Origin: Bisporella sp. PMI_857 | Lineage: Eukaryota > Ascomycota > Leotiomycetes > Helotiales > Helotiaceae | Direction of reading: 5' to 3' | Assembly (NCBI GenBank): GCA_021307315.1 | Contig: JAJSPD010000034.1 | Coordinates: 62,001 to 126,000, forward strand | Length of the DNA stretch: 64,000 nucleotides | In this document: piece by piece, positions 33,417-46,235 of the stretch | Layout: each line of letters opens with the position of its first letter | How positions within the stretch are numbered: position 1 is the first letter of the stretch | Notes under the pieces: model-generated | What the model saw: only the letters and a program-made list of their open reading frames with translations | The model's database searches: none | What the model was told of the DNA's origin: nothing | Program-made: the position numbers and the translations under genes

Positions 33417-36261
33417 ATGTCCTCTTCATCGAATACCAAATCGTCCAATACTGAGCGAAGAACTACAAGTAATTCTCGACCCCGCGCACCCTCCACGCAG
33501 CAAGGAAGTAGGAATGATAGAGCTGATCTGCGGCGCCCTGTATCGCCATCATTTTCAAGCGCTGGTATGTCTCACAAGAGAACGGCTTCGGGGTCGCAGA
33601 GGAGCAAAATGGTTGAAGAACGTCGGACAGAAAGAGTTCAGGTCACCACCAGGGAAACTGTAACATCAAGAACAAAAAGCCCTGAACGGAGGATGCCCCC
33701 CGCTGAGCGAGCCAAACCCAAAGAGCCAAATAGGACTCCGTCCATGGAAAATGGCCCGAGATCAAGTAGGGCAGAAACATCCCAGGGTATGCAGACCTCG
33801 AAGAAGACAAATATATCATTGACTGATTCAAATTGCAGGACCATGGAATCCAACAGCTTCATTGATACCACATACATCAGCTCCACTGGCGTCTCGAATA
33901 TCTATACCACCTTTGGCTTCACACGCACCACTAACGATACAGCCACAACCACTCCATGAATTATCTCTCGAAATCCAAGAAGCGGCAATTTTAGAAGATC
34001 TCTTGCTGGTTTTCATGGGCTATGAAGGCCAATACATTCGTTTCGGGAAAAACTACAATCCAGGTGTGGAAAAGGAGAGATTGGCTGGGCCTGCTTTTAA
34101 AATCTTACCAGGATTGGATCCAAGCTTGCAAGACCTTACAACAACAATGTTGAAGATGGCAACCCATTATATGGCACTTGAAGCGTTTGTTGAAGTCCAG
34201 AGCCGCGAGGAATTTGGAGCTGTCAACCATGCTCTGTGCGCCGCCATACGCAAATTGCTTCAAGACTATTTGATATTGGTCGCTCAATTGGAAACCCAAT
34301 TCTTGACAAATTCATCTTTCACATTACACGTCTTAAATCTTCATACGTTACCAACCAGCCATATGATGTTACAATTATATTCTCTTGCTCATGAAATTTT
34401 AAAACGGAATTCACTGCTAGAGGATGATCTCGAAGATTCTGACGACTTCGACGACTTTGAAAACATTTTGGAGTCGTTGAGAGAAGGTGGAGACCTTGGG
34501 CCAGGGAATATACCCGGAAAGAAGATTTGCAAAGGTGGTAGCGTTTTAGGGCTAATCACCAAAAGATTAGAAAGCATGTCGGGCGATCCTGCCGCGCGGA
34601 CCCTTCTGACCTCACTACTACGAGACGCAAGTAAGCCTTATATGATGATGTTGAACGAATGGTTACACCATGGAAGCATCAAGGATCCACATTCAGAGTT
34701 CCTAGTCCGGGAACAGAAAAGCATTAGGCGTGAAAGGTTAGAGCAGGATTACACAGACGAGTATTGGGAAAGGCGATACACCATTCGGGATATTGACGTC
34801 CCTCCTCAACTTGAAGGAGTGAAAGAGAAAGTTTTACTGGCTGGCAAATATCTTAATGTGGTTCGAGAATGTGGTGGTGTTGATGTGAGCAAGGCGGTAA
34901 AAGACGTTCCCCAGTCGTTCGATGACAACCGATTTCTAGACAACGTCAATAGTGCTTACGCTCATGCGAATGAATCACTACTGAACCTTCTTCTTACCAC
35001 GCACGCGTTGCCTGCACGATTGCGATCTCTAAAGCATTATTTCTTCCTCGATAGATCCGACTTTTTCTCCTATTTCCTTGAGCTTGGAGCATCTGAGCTC
35101 AGAAAGCCACCTAAGGTGGTCAATACAAGCAAGCTGCAGTCGTTGCTTGATTTAGTACTACGCCAACCCGGTAGTGTGGCTGCTCAAGATCCATTTAAGG
35201 AGGATATCAAGGTGGAAATGAATGAAATCAGTTTGACCAACTCCTTGACACGAGTCGTTAATATTTCAGGTATAGAGCAAGGGGAAACGTTGCACACGCC
35301 AGCTACTCAGCCGGTTGCTGAAAGCGATAAGAATGCTAATGGCTACACATCTTTGCAACTCGACTACTCTGTCCCATTTCCGGTATCTCTAGTCATTAGT
35401 CGCAAGACTGTTTGGCGATACCAAGCATTGTTTCGCTACTTGTTATCACTGCGATACCTTGAACAACAACTTGTCTCGGGTTGGCAGGTTTACAATCGGT
35501 CTCCCAGCTGGTCTCATAAGAGCTCAAATCGGGAACTCGAGATGTGGAAAAGGCGTGTCTTCACTCTACGGGCCCGAATGCTTGTATTCGTACAGCAACT
35601 ACTTTACTTCTGCACTGCAGAGGTGATTGAGCCCAATTGGCAAGCTTTGATGGCAAAGCTCAATGCGAAAGACGATGCTAAGGATGGCGGGGCGCGTTCG
35701 GTACGCACTGTAGATGAGCTTATGCAAGACCATGTCGATTTTCTCGATACTTGTCTAAAAGAGTGCATGCTGACTAACGGCAGACTTCTTAGAGTATGTT
35801 ATGCTCATCATTTCTTTTGCTTTTACTAATGTTATTCGTCAAAGATTCATTCGAAACTCATGCAAACCTGCACAATGTTCGCAAGCTTCACGGGGTGGAT
35901 GTCACGGGAATTACAGAACAGTGATCCAGATCTAAGCGGCGGTCAGAAGCCTTCCACCATGAGTAATGACCAATGGGCACGAACTTTGTCGGAACGGCAA
36001 CGACACACCGACTCAACAAGTTCGAACTCGTCCGGCGCCCGTCTTACCGACGAAGCACGACTCGAGAAGATGATTGAGATCATACAGAAGCACGAGTTTC
36101 ATTTTAGTCGGCACCTTCAAATACTGTTAGATGCTCTCAACCATTACGCTGCGACGGAGACGGTCGTCTTGCTTGGGCTGTGTGCGCGCTTAAGTACAGC
36201 AAACCAAGGGACTCAATACTCTGGTCTTCGCGCAGATGAAGATGGTGGTACACAAACTTGA
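33417..36261 (+). CDS. SPC97: Gamma-tubulin complex component 2 (Spc97/GCP2)
   Basis: Three exons (33417-33786, 33839-35793, 35845-36261) give 913 residues. Spc97 with Spc98 and gamma-tubulin forms the complex that nucleates microtubules at the spindle pole body. The first 120 residues are basic and Ser/Thr/Arg-rich. GRIP1 follows (EIQEAAILEDLLLVFMGYEG, LQLYSLAHEIL, SKPYMMMLNEWLHHGSIKDP), then the gamma-tubulin-binding GRIP2 (ESLLNLLLTTHALPARLRSL, LDYSVPFPVSLVISRKTVWR, HVDFLDTCLKECMLTNGRLL). The chosen ATG at 33417 is the first one with a typical N-terminus; the same frame is open back to 33027 but crosses the promoter and PUP2. After the TGA stop the frame stays open for another 59 codons (see findings). 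Confidence 0.92.
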
Positions 36262-36441
36262 GGCAGCCTAGCTGATCTAGGAGATGGCCTCCAAGTACGC
36301 GTTGGGCGGCCGTTGCTGGTGGATTTCGCGCCAGGTGAGAGAATACGCAGAGATAGTGCTAAGGCTTATGTTGTCCTTGCACAAGATGACGAGACGATGA
36401 TTTTGATACCCAGATGCCCGTTAATCAATAGATCAATCTGA
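36262..36441 (+). other. In-frame open extension after the SPC97 stop
   Basis: Directly after TGA 36259-36261 the same frame runs 59 sense codons to a second TGA at 36439-36441. The encoded stretch looks protein-like, for example LGDGLQVRVGRPLLVDFAPG and SAKAYVVLAQDDETMILIPR. It could be read by stop-codon readthrough or by an unseen splice, or be chance. It is not counted in the SPC97 product. Confidence 0.35.
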
Positions 36442-37503
36442 TGCCAATCCCTCGTAGCTTGGGGGGTTGAATTATTCAGTAGTATTGTGACTGCCCATGC
36501 ATTTCCCTGATCTCAGAACAAATTAATGTGTGGGTTGGCCGCTATCTGGATGTATCCTATCACTTTCAACTATTTTGCAGCTTGTACGCCCTATATCTCC
36601 CCATATCTTGTCGCTTTACTCCTGAAGTCTGCTTGGTTATTGGCTCCAGTAGCGAGCAGTGACGAATGGAGGGGTCATATCATGGTTGGTTGATGATGGT
36701 GGAGGGGTAACAATGGTTCCTGTGGCAGGACAATCAATCAATCACCTATCGGATGATGCAGCAAAGCGAGGAGTCAATAGCAGGGCTCGCCCGTGTTGCA
36801 TCAAATATGGGGAGTCTGGATATTACTGTAATGCGTATGACAAAGAAGATGGCGTATTACCCTTCCCCATATCATAAATATAATATGGCTGAAGTAGTGT
36901 AAATATGTAAGATAGTTCTTCTTGCTGCATGCAGGATAGAATCCGGCCTGTCTAGTATTACATCCACCCTAACAAATTTTATGATTTAGGGAAGGGAACC
37001 CCCCCACATCCGACACCGCTTTATGGAGCTGTGCAGCAAACACCGATAATTCTTACATCGGTGCATCATCCTCTTCTCCCCAAAAACCTATTTGTCCCCC
37101 CCTCCACCAAAATTACATTCGGAGTTCATGCAGCGCGAGGCAGCAGACCGTTGGGCCCGTAAAAGATATTTCGGCTAGGGCCAAACGTCAAAAACGCAGA
37201 GGCTGGAGTAACAGTAGCCTACAGACCAAATCATATATTCGAAATTTCTAAGATTAAGAATCATCTGCCTTCGCTCTCCGATCAATTGCCCTCCCCTCCC
37301 CTCCCCTCCCCTCACAACGCCCGAGATCGCATTGGAACCAAGGCGAGCTTTTCGTCTGAATTGAAGAGATTTACTATTCACAGTAAGCCAGCTTCCCGCT
37401 TCGCATGAGAAAGAGCTCCTCCTTCTGACATCTTCTTCCTTTCCAGTCGGCCTTTCGGAATTGACATCGATATTCTAACGACGACTCGCTCTAAACCGCC
37501 AAG
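36442..37503. promoter_or_regulatory. Upstream region of the methylenetetrahydrofolate reductase gene
   Basis: No coding-like frame. A CT-rich promoter character is strong from about 37060, including a CTCCC microsatellite, and pyrimidine-rich DNA continues to the start at 37504. Confidence 0.45.
37289..37313. repeat. CTCCC microsatellite
   Basis: About five tandem copies of CTCCC, some 190 bases upstream of the methylenetetrahydrofolate reductase start. Confidence 0.85.
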
Positions 37504-39668
37504 ATGCATATCAAAGACATGCTTTCTGAGGCCGATAGGTCTGGCTACCCAACCTTTTCCTTTGAATTCTTTCCGCCAAAGACTGCGCAGGGTGTGCAGA
37601 ACCTGTACGACCGTATGGACAAAATGCACAACCTTGGACCCAGCTTCATCGACATAACATGGGGCGCAGGAGGATCACTCGCAGAATTGACGCTGGAGAT
37701 GGTTGGAGTTGCGCAAGCTCAGTATGGGCTAGAGACATGCATGCACTTGACTGTAAGCCAGTTCCTCGTTATGATGTGACTCACAGCACAGTTGTTCTCG
37801 GATTATCCATGGCTCCGAACCCCGGCCCCTATGATCTCTCGCTTAGGACGTTGCCCTCCAGAACCAAGCGTGTTATGGAAGAGATTGCTGACTCTGCTCT
37901 CTTCGCAGTGCACGGATATGGGCCGGGAGAAAGTTGATGCAGCTCTAAAAAGTGCATATAAGGCTGGATGTAGGTGACCCCGGAAAATATGGGTGGTCCC
38001 TCTTTTGATGCCAAAGGACCGCTAACGCTGGGGTTGTTAGGTACAAATATTCTTGCCCTACGAGGTGATCCTCCTAGAGAGAAAGAGAAATGGGTGGCCA
38101 CCGAAGGTGGGTTTCAGTATGCTAAAGATCTGGTCAAACATATCCGGAGCACGTACGGAAATCATTTCGATATTGGTGTGGCCGGCTACCCTGAAGGGTG
38201 TGACGACCAGGATGACAGAGAACTGCTGCTCGATCACCTGAAGGAGAAGGTGGACGCTGGCGCGTCATTCATTGTCACCCAAATGTTTTATGATGCCGAC
38301 AATTTCATCGAATGGATGTCAAAGGTCAGAGCAAAAGGCATCACCATCCCAATCGTTCCTGGAATTATGCCTATAAATACGTATGCAAGCTTTCTCCGAA
38401 GATGTAAGCACATGGGCTGCGTTATCCCACCTGAATGGAGTTCCTCTCTTGAGGCAGTCAAAAACGATGATTCTGCAGTAAGAAATATTGGCACGGTGCT
38501 TGTAGCTGATCTCTGCCGAAAAATTGTCACGGCCGGAATTAAGCATTTACACTTCTATACTATGAATCTTGCACAGGCCACTCGCATGGTTTTAGAGGAA
38601 TTGAGCATGATGCCGTCTCCAGAGCGCCCATTGAAGCATGCACTTCCATGGAGACAGTCGCTCGGTCTTGGTCGCAGAGAAGAGGATGTGCGTCCTATAT
38701 TCTGGAAGAACAGAAACAAGTCCTATGTCACGAGAACTCAAGAATGGGACGAATTTCCCAATGGTAGATGGGGTGACTCCCGATCTCCCGCGTTCGGAGA
38801 GCTCGACGCGTATGGCATTCGGCTAAAGGGTACCAATGAGCAGAACATCAAGCTGTGGGGAGGGCCTAAGTCGCTCAAAGACATCGCCGACATCTTTGTG
38901 GGATATCTCGAGGGTAAACTTGAGACTCTTCCATGGAGCGAGGCGCCAATCACCAAAGAAGCCGATACAATCAAAGCAGAACTCATTAGTCTCAATCAGC
39001 GCGGATTCCTCACCATCAATTCCCAGCCTGCCGTGAACGCTATCAGGTCGTCTGATCCAGTATATGGATGGGGCCCCAAAAACGGATATGTCTACCAGAA
39101 AGCATATCTAGAGCTTTTGGTTTCACCAGATCTGATTGACGAACTGATCAAAAGAATCAACCAAGATCCCGACTTAACCTACTACGCTGTTAATAAGGCT
39201 GGTATTTTGCAGTCTAACGCTCCAGGCGAAGGCCCCAATGCCGTTACATGGGGAGTTTTCCCGGGCAAAGAGATTGTACAGCCTACCATCGTAGAGACTG
39301 TCAGTTTCTTGGCATGGAAGGACGAGGCATATCAGCTAGGCATGGATTGGGCTCACTGTCACGATATCACAACCCCTAGCCGACACTTAATTCAGAATAT
39401 TATGGAGAAGTGGCATCTGGTTAATATCGTGAACAATGATTTCCATCAAAGCCATGGCATTTTCCGTCTCTTCGATGGCCTAGCCGTCGAGAACATCGAT
39501 ACGCCATTCCAGACTGAAAATCTTAACCATAGCGTACCCACAACAAATGGTACAAACGGCATCAAGCACACCAACGGTGTCAACGGAGTTAATGGTATCG
39601 CCAACATTGATCCCTCAATCATCGAAAGCATCCCGCTAACCAATGGGACTGTAGTCGTGGCCCCCTAA
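37504..39668 (+). CDS. MET13: Methylenetetrahydrofolate reductase
   Basis: Exons 37504-37752, 37909-37969 and 38041-39668 give 645 residues. The enzyme reduces 5,10-methylene-THF to 5-methyl-THF with FAD and NAD(P)H, feeding methionine synthesis in the cytosol. The N-terminal TIM barrel shows PTFSFEFFPPKT, FIDITWGAGG, ETCMHLTCTDMG, TNILALRGDPPREKEKW, GVAGYPEGCDDQDDR and QMFYDADNF. The C-terminal regulatory domain shows FWKNRNKSY, EFPNGRWGDSRSPAFGELD, YGWGPKNGYVYQKAYLE, NAVTWGVFPGKE and FLAWKDEAYQLG. The junction sequences prove both introns; exon 2 is 61 nt. The tail after residue 600 is Asn/Gly-rich low complexity. The closest yeast relative is Met13 by the GVQNLYDRMD block; a Met12-type paralogue is less likely. 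Confidence 0.93.
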
Positions 39669-41873
39669 TATTCTCTGCAGATATTTCAACATAAAAGTAA
39701 TTCAACATAAAAAGCTAACATAAATCATTTGAAACGGCATTTAGCGTGGTGTTATGGATGGTTGGTGGCAAACTTCAACAAGTTTGGGATACGGAAGTGA
39801 TCTCAACGATCGCATTGGGAATATGGATGATATGACTGAATGGAATGACGGTTTGCATATCTCTCTCGGAGCATGGCGGAGAATCTGATTTCATTTGCCT
39901 TCAACGGCGCATAGCGTATTAAAACTAGAGGAAAGTCTGCTAGTTTCAGAGTGGTATGCTCTACGCAAGAATAAAGTGTGTTATTATGCGCAAACAGTTA
40001 GGCCCTAACGGCACGTCCTTTAATTTTTCAGGTTCCGTTAAGTGACAACATGTATGAGAACAAAATAGTGTTTTCCCTTCCTTGTTCGGGCCCAAGTATC
40101 CCCCGGTCATGCTTTAATGCCTTCTAACAAAGGAATACAAATATAGACCACCAGTATAAAAAAAACCCTAGGCGTCAGCCCATGCCCCCAAAATATATGA
40201 CAAGCAGTCATTCCATCCCAAGCTCCTTCTTAACCACGAGACAGGCTTTCTGTCAAGCACATCACCAACATCCCTCTTGCTAGCACCATAAAGAGCCCAC
40301 GACCCATCTTCAGGTCGTAAATAAGAACGAGGTGGATCATAGAGAGCGAAATGAGACGTATTCTTTTTCTAAGACAAGAAGACGGTTCGGGAATAGGGAT
40401 ATACTGAATATTTGTAGACTCTATCTTAATCGAGATGTACTGTTATGATCTTGGGATAACACTACCATTCCCTTGTGAGGTAAGCTTGCGGCTGATTCGG
40501 ATGGAGATTTGAGACGTGGTGTTTAAGGTCACAGGTAAATCGTTGTTTAGATAGGATTCAAGAAAACTATATACTTCACATAGGGGAGATACTCTCTCGG
40601 GAATGAATTGTTGGCGTGCTTGACTTCTTGCTATTTCTGTGTCTCCTGAGTGAGGCGAGATGGCGTGAATAGGGTGTGTATAGTGATCAGTATCACATTT
40701 CAATGTGTCTTAGCGGCAGTATAACGGTAGGTAAAGGGATTGTCATTCCACAGGATATTTGTTTGAGGTAGGAAGTCCATGACAGAGTTAGATGATAAGC
40801 AAACCAGGAGCAGTCAACGCAGAGGACTATATAGCCTTGAACAAAGCCGTATAAATCTACATAGTCACTATACCCTTAACACGCCGCTCCCCAATCTACC
40901 CGCATACCTCGTCCTAAAGTCGGATCTAGCCATCTCATGTCAACTTACCAGTATATGAGAACACCAATCCAACAAAATTGCAGAACTACGTCTTTTAAGA
41001 AGCTAGATATATCCCATATCAGATGAAATGAAGAAGGCCGCGCCGTCTCCATACCCAAAAATGAATAGTATGAATACTTCTGCATGACCGTGACTCCGAG
41101 GACTATAAAATCCCTAAATAGCCTTTCGTCCCAGAAACGCAGATAAACACCGCTTACACCTATCCCCAACTTGCCCCATCAACCAAGACACTTAAACTCA
41201 CGAATCGCCAGCACAGCACAGCACAGCACAGCAAACACCACACAACTCAGCAAACCTCTCTTATAATGCCCAACGCCTAACACTTCTCCAGCAGCAACCC
41301 CCCCTCACCCGCAACACTTACAAAGAAAGAGCCCAGCCACGGCAAGCAAACACACCTGACGAAGCCCCCAAGGCGGGCTACACCCCCTCGAAACGCGGCG
41401 GGCACGGGAGAAAAGCGATGCTCTGCACACCTGAACGCAGAACCGGGGAGGATCTTCGTCTCTTGCAATTTAACCCTGACCTCAAGAGACGTTCGGCAAC
41501 GTATCCCTCATCGCGCCGCATGAGATGCCGCGTACATGGTGAGCACCGGACCACGAGGACCGAGTTCTTCATGGCTGCGAGACCTTGAGCTGATCGCTGG
41601 CAGGTGGCAGTCTATAGAGTTTGTTGTGGGCGCTGCAGATATGTCTGCTCATAAAATGACGAATCGGTGATAGATGTAGGATTACTGGCAAGCTACTTGT
41701 ACGTATGGGTTATCGCTTGGGACTGTATCGGTCATATTGAAACTAATCCTATATCTAGATATTCATGGAAGTCATGTAAACCTCGTCCCCGCCGTGCTGA
41801 ATCAATTTGATATTTGCTAATGTTCCCGAGATTCCTATATACTTCTTTCTCCCTCCATTCAATTCTATATTCC
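39669..41873. other. Gene-free stretch with a GC-rich island
   Basis: Mostly AT-rich DNA without coding-like frames. A locally GC-rich island at about 41277-41585 is open in more than one frame on both strands but matches nothing I recognise. The island begins just after a GCACA microsatellite. Confidence 0.4.
41211..41233. repeat. GCACA microsatellite
   Basis: About four and a half tandem copies of the five-base unit GCACA. Confidence 0.85.
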
Positions 41874-43641
41874 CTAATTCTCGCCCACAAGGTTCATTCC
41901 CTCCCTCAGTCCCTCTACAACAAGATCATGGCCCTCTGCGCGACGGTAAATATCCTTGACATCATCGGTCGTGGTCTCGAAATGGCTTGTGGCATCGTAA
42001 CTCTTAGAAATGAAAATGTTGTCGTTAACACCGCTTTCCAGAGGCTCGTAGAGCGGGATTGGTTTACCCTGTATTGCTGTTAGGACTGTTGAGATTGGAC
42101 TCTGGAAAGATCGCTTACCATGAACTTCTCTTCAATTCTCCCAAGGCGCTCAAATCCAGGTGCAAGCTCCAGGTGATGATTTGCAGAGGTTTCAGCAATG
42201 GTGGAGACTATAGCAATGTAATAACCCTTGGGGCAGACATTATGGGCACTGGAAACAACTGCAATGTAGATATCTAACCTCGTTAGCGGCGGTTCCCACA
42301 AAATCATCCTGCTCGTATACTGACCATTTTTCCGTCCGACTTGCGACTGTGGAATGATTAGCTGTGCGGAGTCGCTGTTATCTGTTCCTGCTACAGGGTG
42401 GTTCAGGATGCATATGGCTTTTAAGACATGTCCAACAACCTGGACCTTGCCTGGGAAATAAGAAGGGTCGCCAAGAATCTTCTTTGCCTTGGTAGCGAAT
42501 TTCATCGGTTCCGAATCTCCTCCCTTGTCATGCATCGTCGCCTTGATCCCAACAGCCTTCGGACCATCATACTCGATCTCATCAATGCTAGTGTTGAGCA
42601 TATACGTCCCGCCATAGATGGCAGAGAGGCGAGCAAATCCTTGTGGAAGCTCTCCTAAGCCGTAGAGTGGATAGATGTATGGGGACTTTCCGTATCGGGC
42701 AACCGAATTACCATAAAGTTTGATTCGCTCGATGGTTTCTGGAGCTGTGCCTGGCTCAGTCTGGTAAGCATCAGTGGTATAGAGAGCCATAGCATGTCCA
42801 ATGAAATCTCTAGTCGTTGCCTCAAGCCCGAACTTATCGTATACATCCTTCATTGTGCAGCTATTGATATTGAGGCCTAGGGAATGTTAGTTAGAGCTTC
42901 AAATACCACGTAATGAAGTATACCTTTATGGCTCGCGGAATCGCTAACGTCGAATGTGCCAATCCACTCAATGAAGCTTTTCATCCGCCTCTTCTCGAAA
43001 ATGCCCATTAAGGAAGACCTCAAAGCTTCGCCAGCATCCGAAGGCACCTTTGCGACAGTTGCCTTTGGGCCAGAGCCTTGTTGGACATAACTTCCCGCTA
43101 TGTGTCTGAATTCAAGGTATTTTGTGACATCCGTCGAAATGAGAATGTTTGTGAGCTCTCCGCTCGATATTAGGAGCTTCGGTACGAGGTCAATGTTCCT
43201 TTAAAGCGCTTAGCACACTCTTGTCAATGCATAGAAGAGTGGGTGCAAACTTACCAGTCATTGAGTCGGCCGTACTTCTTCCATGGCTCCTCCCCAGCAT
43301 TGAAGTTGCCATATCTCTTGAATAAAGCCTCGATGTTGACCGAGGCGGCTTCTCCTCCGTAGTGATCGTTTTTATCAATGTGTAGCACCTTCTTACCCTT
43401 GACACTCAGGACACTACCCCGGATCAGCACAACTGCCTCAACTCCGACAGCAAGCTCACCTACCCAGAGAGAATACATTCCGTTAGACCTATTAGCTATT
43501 AGTTAGCTGCAAATGTCCAATCTTTCACGTATGCTGCGGTCTACGGAGCTTTGCATCTGCTTGCCCCTCCATGCGGGGTTCTGCCAGCTACTTACCTGTA
43601 CCAAGGACAACAACATCGTACTCGGGGGCGATTTCATCCAT
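41874..43641 (-). CDS. GDI1: Rab GDP-dissociation inhibitor
   Basis: Seven exons (43641-43596, 43488-43464, 43413-43255, 43198-42924, 42876-42325, 42273-42119, 42068-41874) give 468 residues. GDI extracts prenylated Rab-GDP from membranes and returns it to donor compartments. The start MDEIAPEYDVVVLGTGLTEC carries the FAD-fold glycine motif of the GDI/REP family. Then come SGVLSVKGKKVLHID, NDHYGGEAAS, the Rab-binding region, YPLYGLGELPQGFARLSA, and the end with EEKFMGKPIPLYEPL and DDVKDIYRRAEGHDLV. Exon 2 is only 25 nt. At the last intron the acceptor AATACAG was preferred to an upstream AACAG because it keeps frame and restores FMGKPIPLYEP. Confidence 0.95.
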
Positions 43642-44244
43642 GGCTTATTCGATTGCAGAAAAGGATATAATCAATCAAGGTTCAGGGCAGCTTTTTGACA
43701 GTCTCAGCAGTACAAGGAGGGAGGGAAAGAGGTTGGAAGGTTCCACTTAGAGTTGAGGCTATCACTATTGGCCTCGCTAAGACGTGACCGCCTCTTTCTG
43801 TCTCGAAGCGATTATGCACAACAGTGCCAGAAAGGATGTTGATCTTCTCTTAATTAAATTCTTCTTATATTGCGAGAGAGCAACAGCCAAGACAGATTTC
43901 ATAGCAATACGAGTGCTAATCCAAAAGATCAAGGAGAAGAATGGACAATGCGAGTTTCGCGTTTGAAATAGCCGCGGCATGTAGCATAAAGTTTCCCGGT
44001 ATAATTTACATATATATTTCTACAAGAATTCCTCTACGGAACTTGTGCGGCCTTGATGTTATGGTCCCTAGCCAATCCCAAATGCTAATCTACAGACATG
44101 CATGCTTATCCACTTCCGCCATATAGCTCAGAGCTGATATACATCTCTGGCTAAAAGCCAGCTCCAATGATTTGCATATCGCGTGCACAAATAGACACAT
44201 CCAAGTCCATGACAAGTCCTCTATCGATAGACTTCCGTACAGGT
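43642..44244. promoter_or_regulatory. GDI1 upstream region and MRPL4 3' region
   Basis: About 600 bases between two genes on the minus strand. No coding-like frame and no motif that could be assigned. Confidence 0.4.
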
Positions 44245-45032
44245 CTAAGGATTCGCGGGTTTTTCAAAGCTCGATACTTCGGTGGATTCGGGTTCGAAGG
44301 CACGGGGGTTATATGCTGGTCCATTCCCACTGAGATCAATTTCCACATCACTCTTCGCAACTTCTTGTGCATCTTTCCAAGCGTACCATCTTTCAGTCAA
44401 GGTATGCTTGATAGCCCGTTGTGTCCGTTTCACCTAAACATAGTCGTGTCAGCTCAATACATCGGAGAACATGAATGGAATTCACCTACCGCTTGCTCTC
44501 TCTCCTTACTTTCATGGTCTCCATAGCCTGCCTCTAGTCGATCTCTCTCATATCGTTCTGTGGCAATCCTATTCCGCTCTTTGCAGCACACCCACCATAG
44601 CCGGTGTAGATCCTCCCAACTCTTCAAGCGCAGTTCATCCACTGACCAAGGGCGACCAAATTCATTATCTTCTTCTGGAGTATTCATCGGCTTGTCCTTG
44701 TTATGAAAAAACTCCCAAAGGCCATGGTCTTCATCAACCTGGACCTTTGCTCGCTTGGAGGCGTCGAGGACGGGTTTTGGGAGATCCAAGCGACTGACGG
44801 ACAACTTCTGTCGGGGACCAGTGCCACGGACAGTTGAGACGCCTCGATTAGGATTATTATCTCTCGTCCGCCGATTGTAGGATGATGTGCTCGAAAAGGA
44901 AGAAGTTTGCGTTACTGATGAGAGCGAAGGTAGAAGAAAGCTAGGTGGCGCATGTAATGATACGTTGCCCGTGCAGGTGCTGGCGCACAACAGCCGTGAG
45001 GCCATTGGCCGTAGTGCCTGTGAAGTCGGCAT
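44245..45032 (-). CDS. MRPL4: Mitochondrial large ribosomal subunit protein uL29m
   Basis: Exons 45032-44490 and 44433-44245 give 243 residues. The protein belongs to the MRP-L47/uL29m family, a component near the exit tunnel of the mitochondrial 54S subunit. The conserved core is GRPWSVDELRLKSWEDLHRL, then WWVCCKERNRIATE and, after the intron, VKRTQRAIKHTLTERWYAW. The first 50-60 residues are rich in Ser, Arg and Ala with few acidic residues, as in a mitochondrial presequence. Met 10 (MASRLLCAS) is a possible alternative start. The intron starts GTAGGT and ends TTTAG. The tail after the core is acidic and proline-rich, as is usual in filamentous fungi. Confidence 0.9.
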
Positions 45033-46235
45033 TATCTGGGAAGTTGTGAATAGCCTCCCTCAAAAGACTGACCGAACTTGAAGGAGATCTCCAAAAAATT
45101 GGGCGGACGTACTAAACGCCAAGAAAGTGTACGGCAGAGCACTGAGGCCGATACCGTACAGTCACGTGAAAACATGAGTATTCGAACCACCATGATACTT
45201 AAATTTTCTATTTTGTTAATGAAAGACAAAACCGCACAAGTGATAGTCCAGCGGCTGTTAATAATAATTTTACAAAATCTTCAGATATTAAACGAACGCT
45301 GCATAAATTTTATTTCAATAGATCTTGTCGAATTTGGATGGGAAGGTGCACTGTCTATCGGCCACTTGTTTCTCCGTTCCCAGAGCACTACGAAGTATTC
45401 CATGGATAGTAAGATGGGTCTCCAGTAACAACTGCACAACGGCCCAATTTTTCACCTGACTTTGCGTTACACAAACGTGCAGACCCTGATTTCTTCGGGG
45501 GCTTGCTTGGAGTGGATTCATCGCATGTCAACGGCATCCACCAGTGCTCGGGAGGGGAGCGCCACCTCGTAGATCGAGCCCCATCGCACCCAATCCCACA
45601 TCACAAAGGAAAGCTTGATACAACCTCACTCCTGCACCAATACATCTTATGACGGCGAGGACGATGAAATGTTAGGTTCTGCGCTTTCTGCAATTCAGCT
45701 TTCACAGTTATCAACCTTGCCCTGCTGTATTGCAGTTGGCCACATTGTGCTTTTAGTTGTCCTGCATGAATTTGCTCTCAGCTTTCTTGCTTTGCTGTTC
45801 TTGTTCAAGTTGTAGCACATTGATATTCACTTTGATGAATAATACAACGTTATTGATTGCTCTCCAACCTCCGAAATCTTTCATAGGTAAGTAGTCCGTC
45901 TCAAAATGTATGAAAATTGTTCATATGTCCAACCCTCATATCATCAGTCTTGGCATAATACTCAATTGGCCCCAACTTATAATGCTCACATAATTACGAA
46001 TTACCACATAAGTTTAGACCAAGCATTTACTGATACATTCTAATCTATGTTATCATTACAATGAGCTGCATCTCAGAACAAAGTTTTGCATCAGACGCAC
46101 GTCCCACGGAGTTATTGTCAGACTCTCAGCGCTATCTATGCGTCACATCCCGAAGTAACTACTCCAAACACTTTCACACATTCATCTAATTGAACTCCTT
46201 GATATACCTATACAATCCCTCGGTACTATAAATAC
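45033..46235. other. Gene-free stretch
   Basis: Contains the upstream region of MRPL4 next to 45033. No coding-like frame or repeat of note. Confidence 0.45.
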
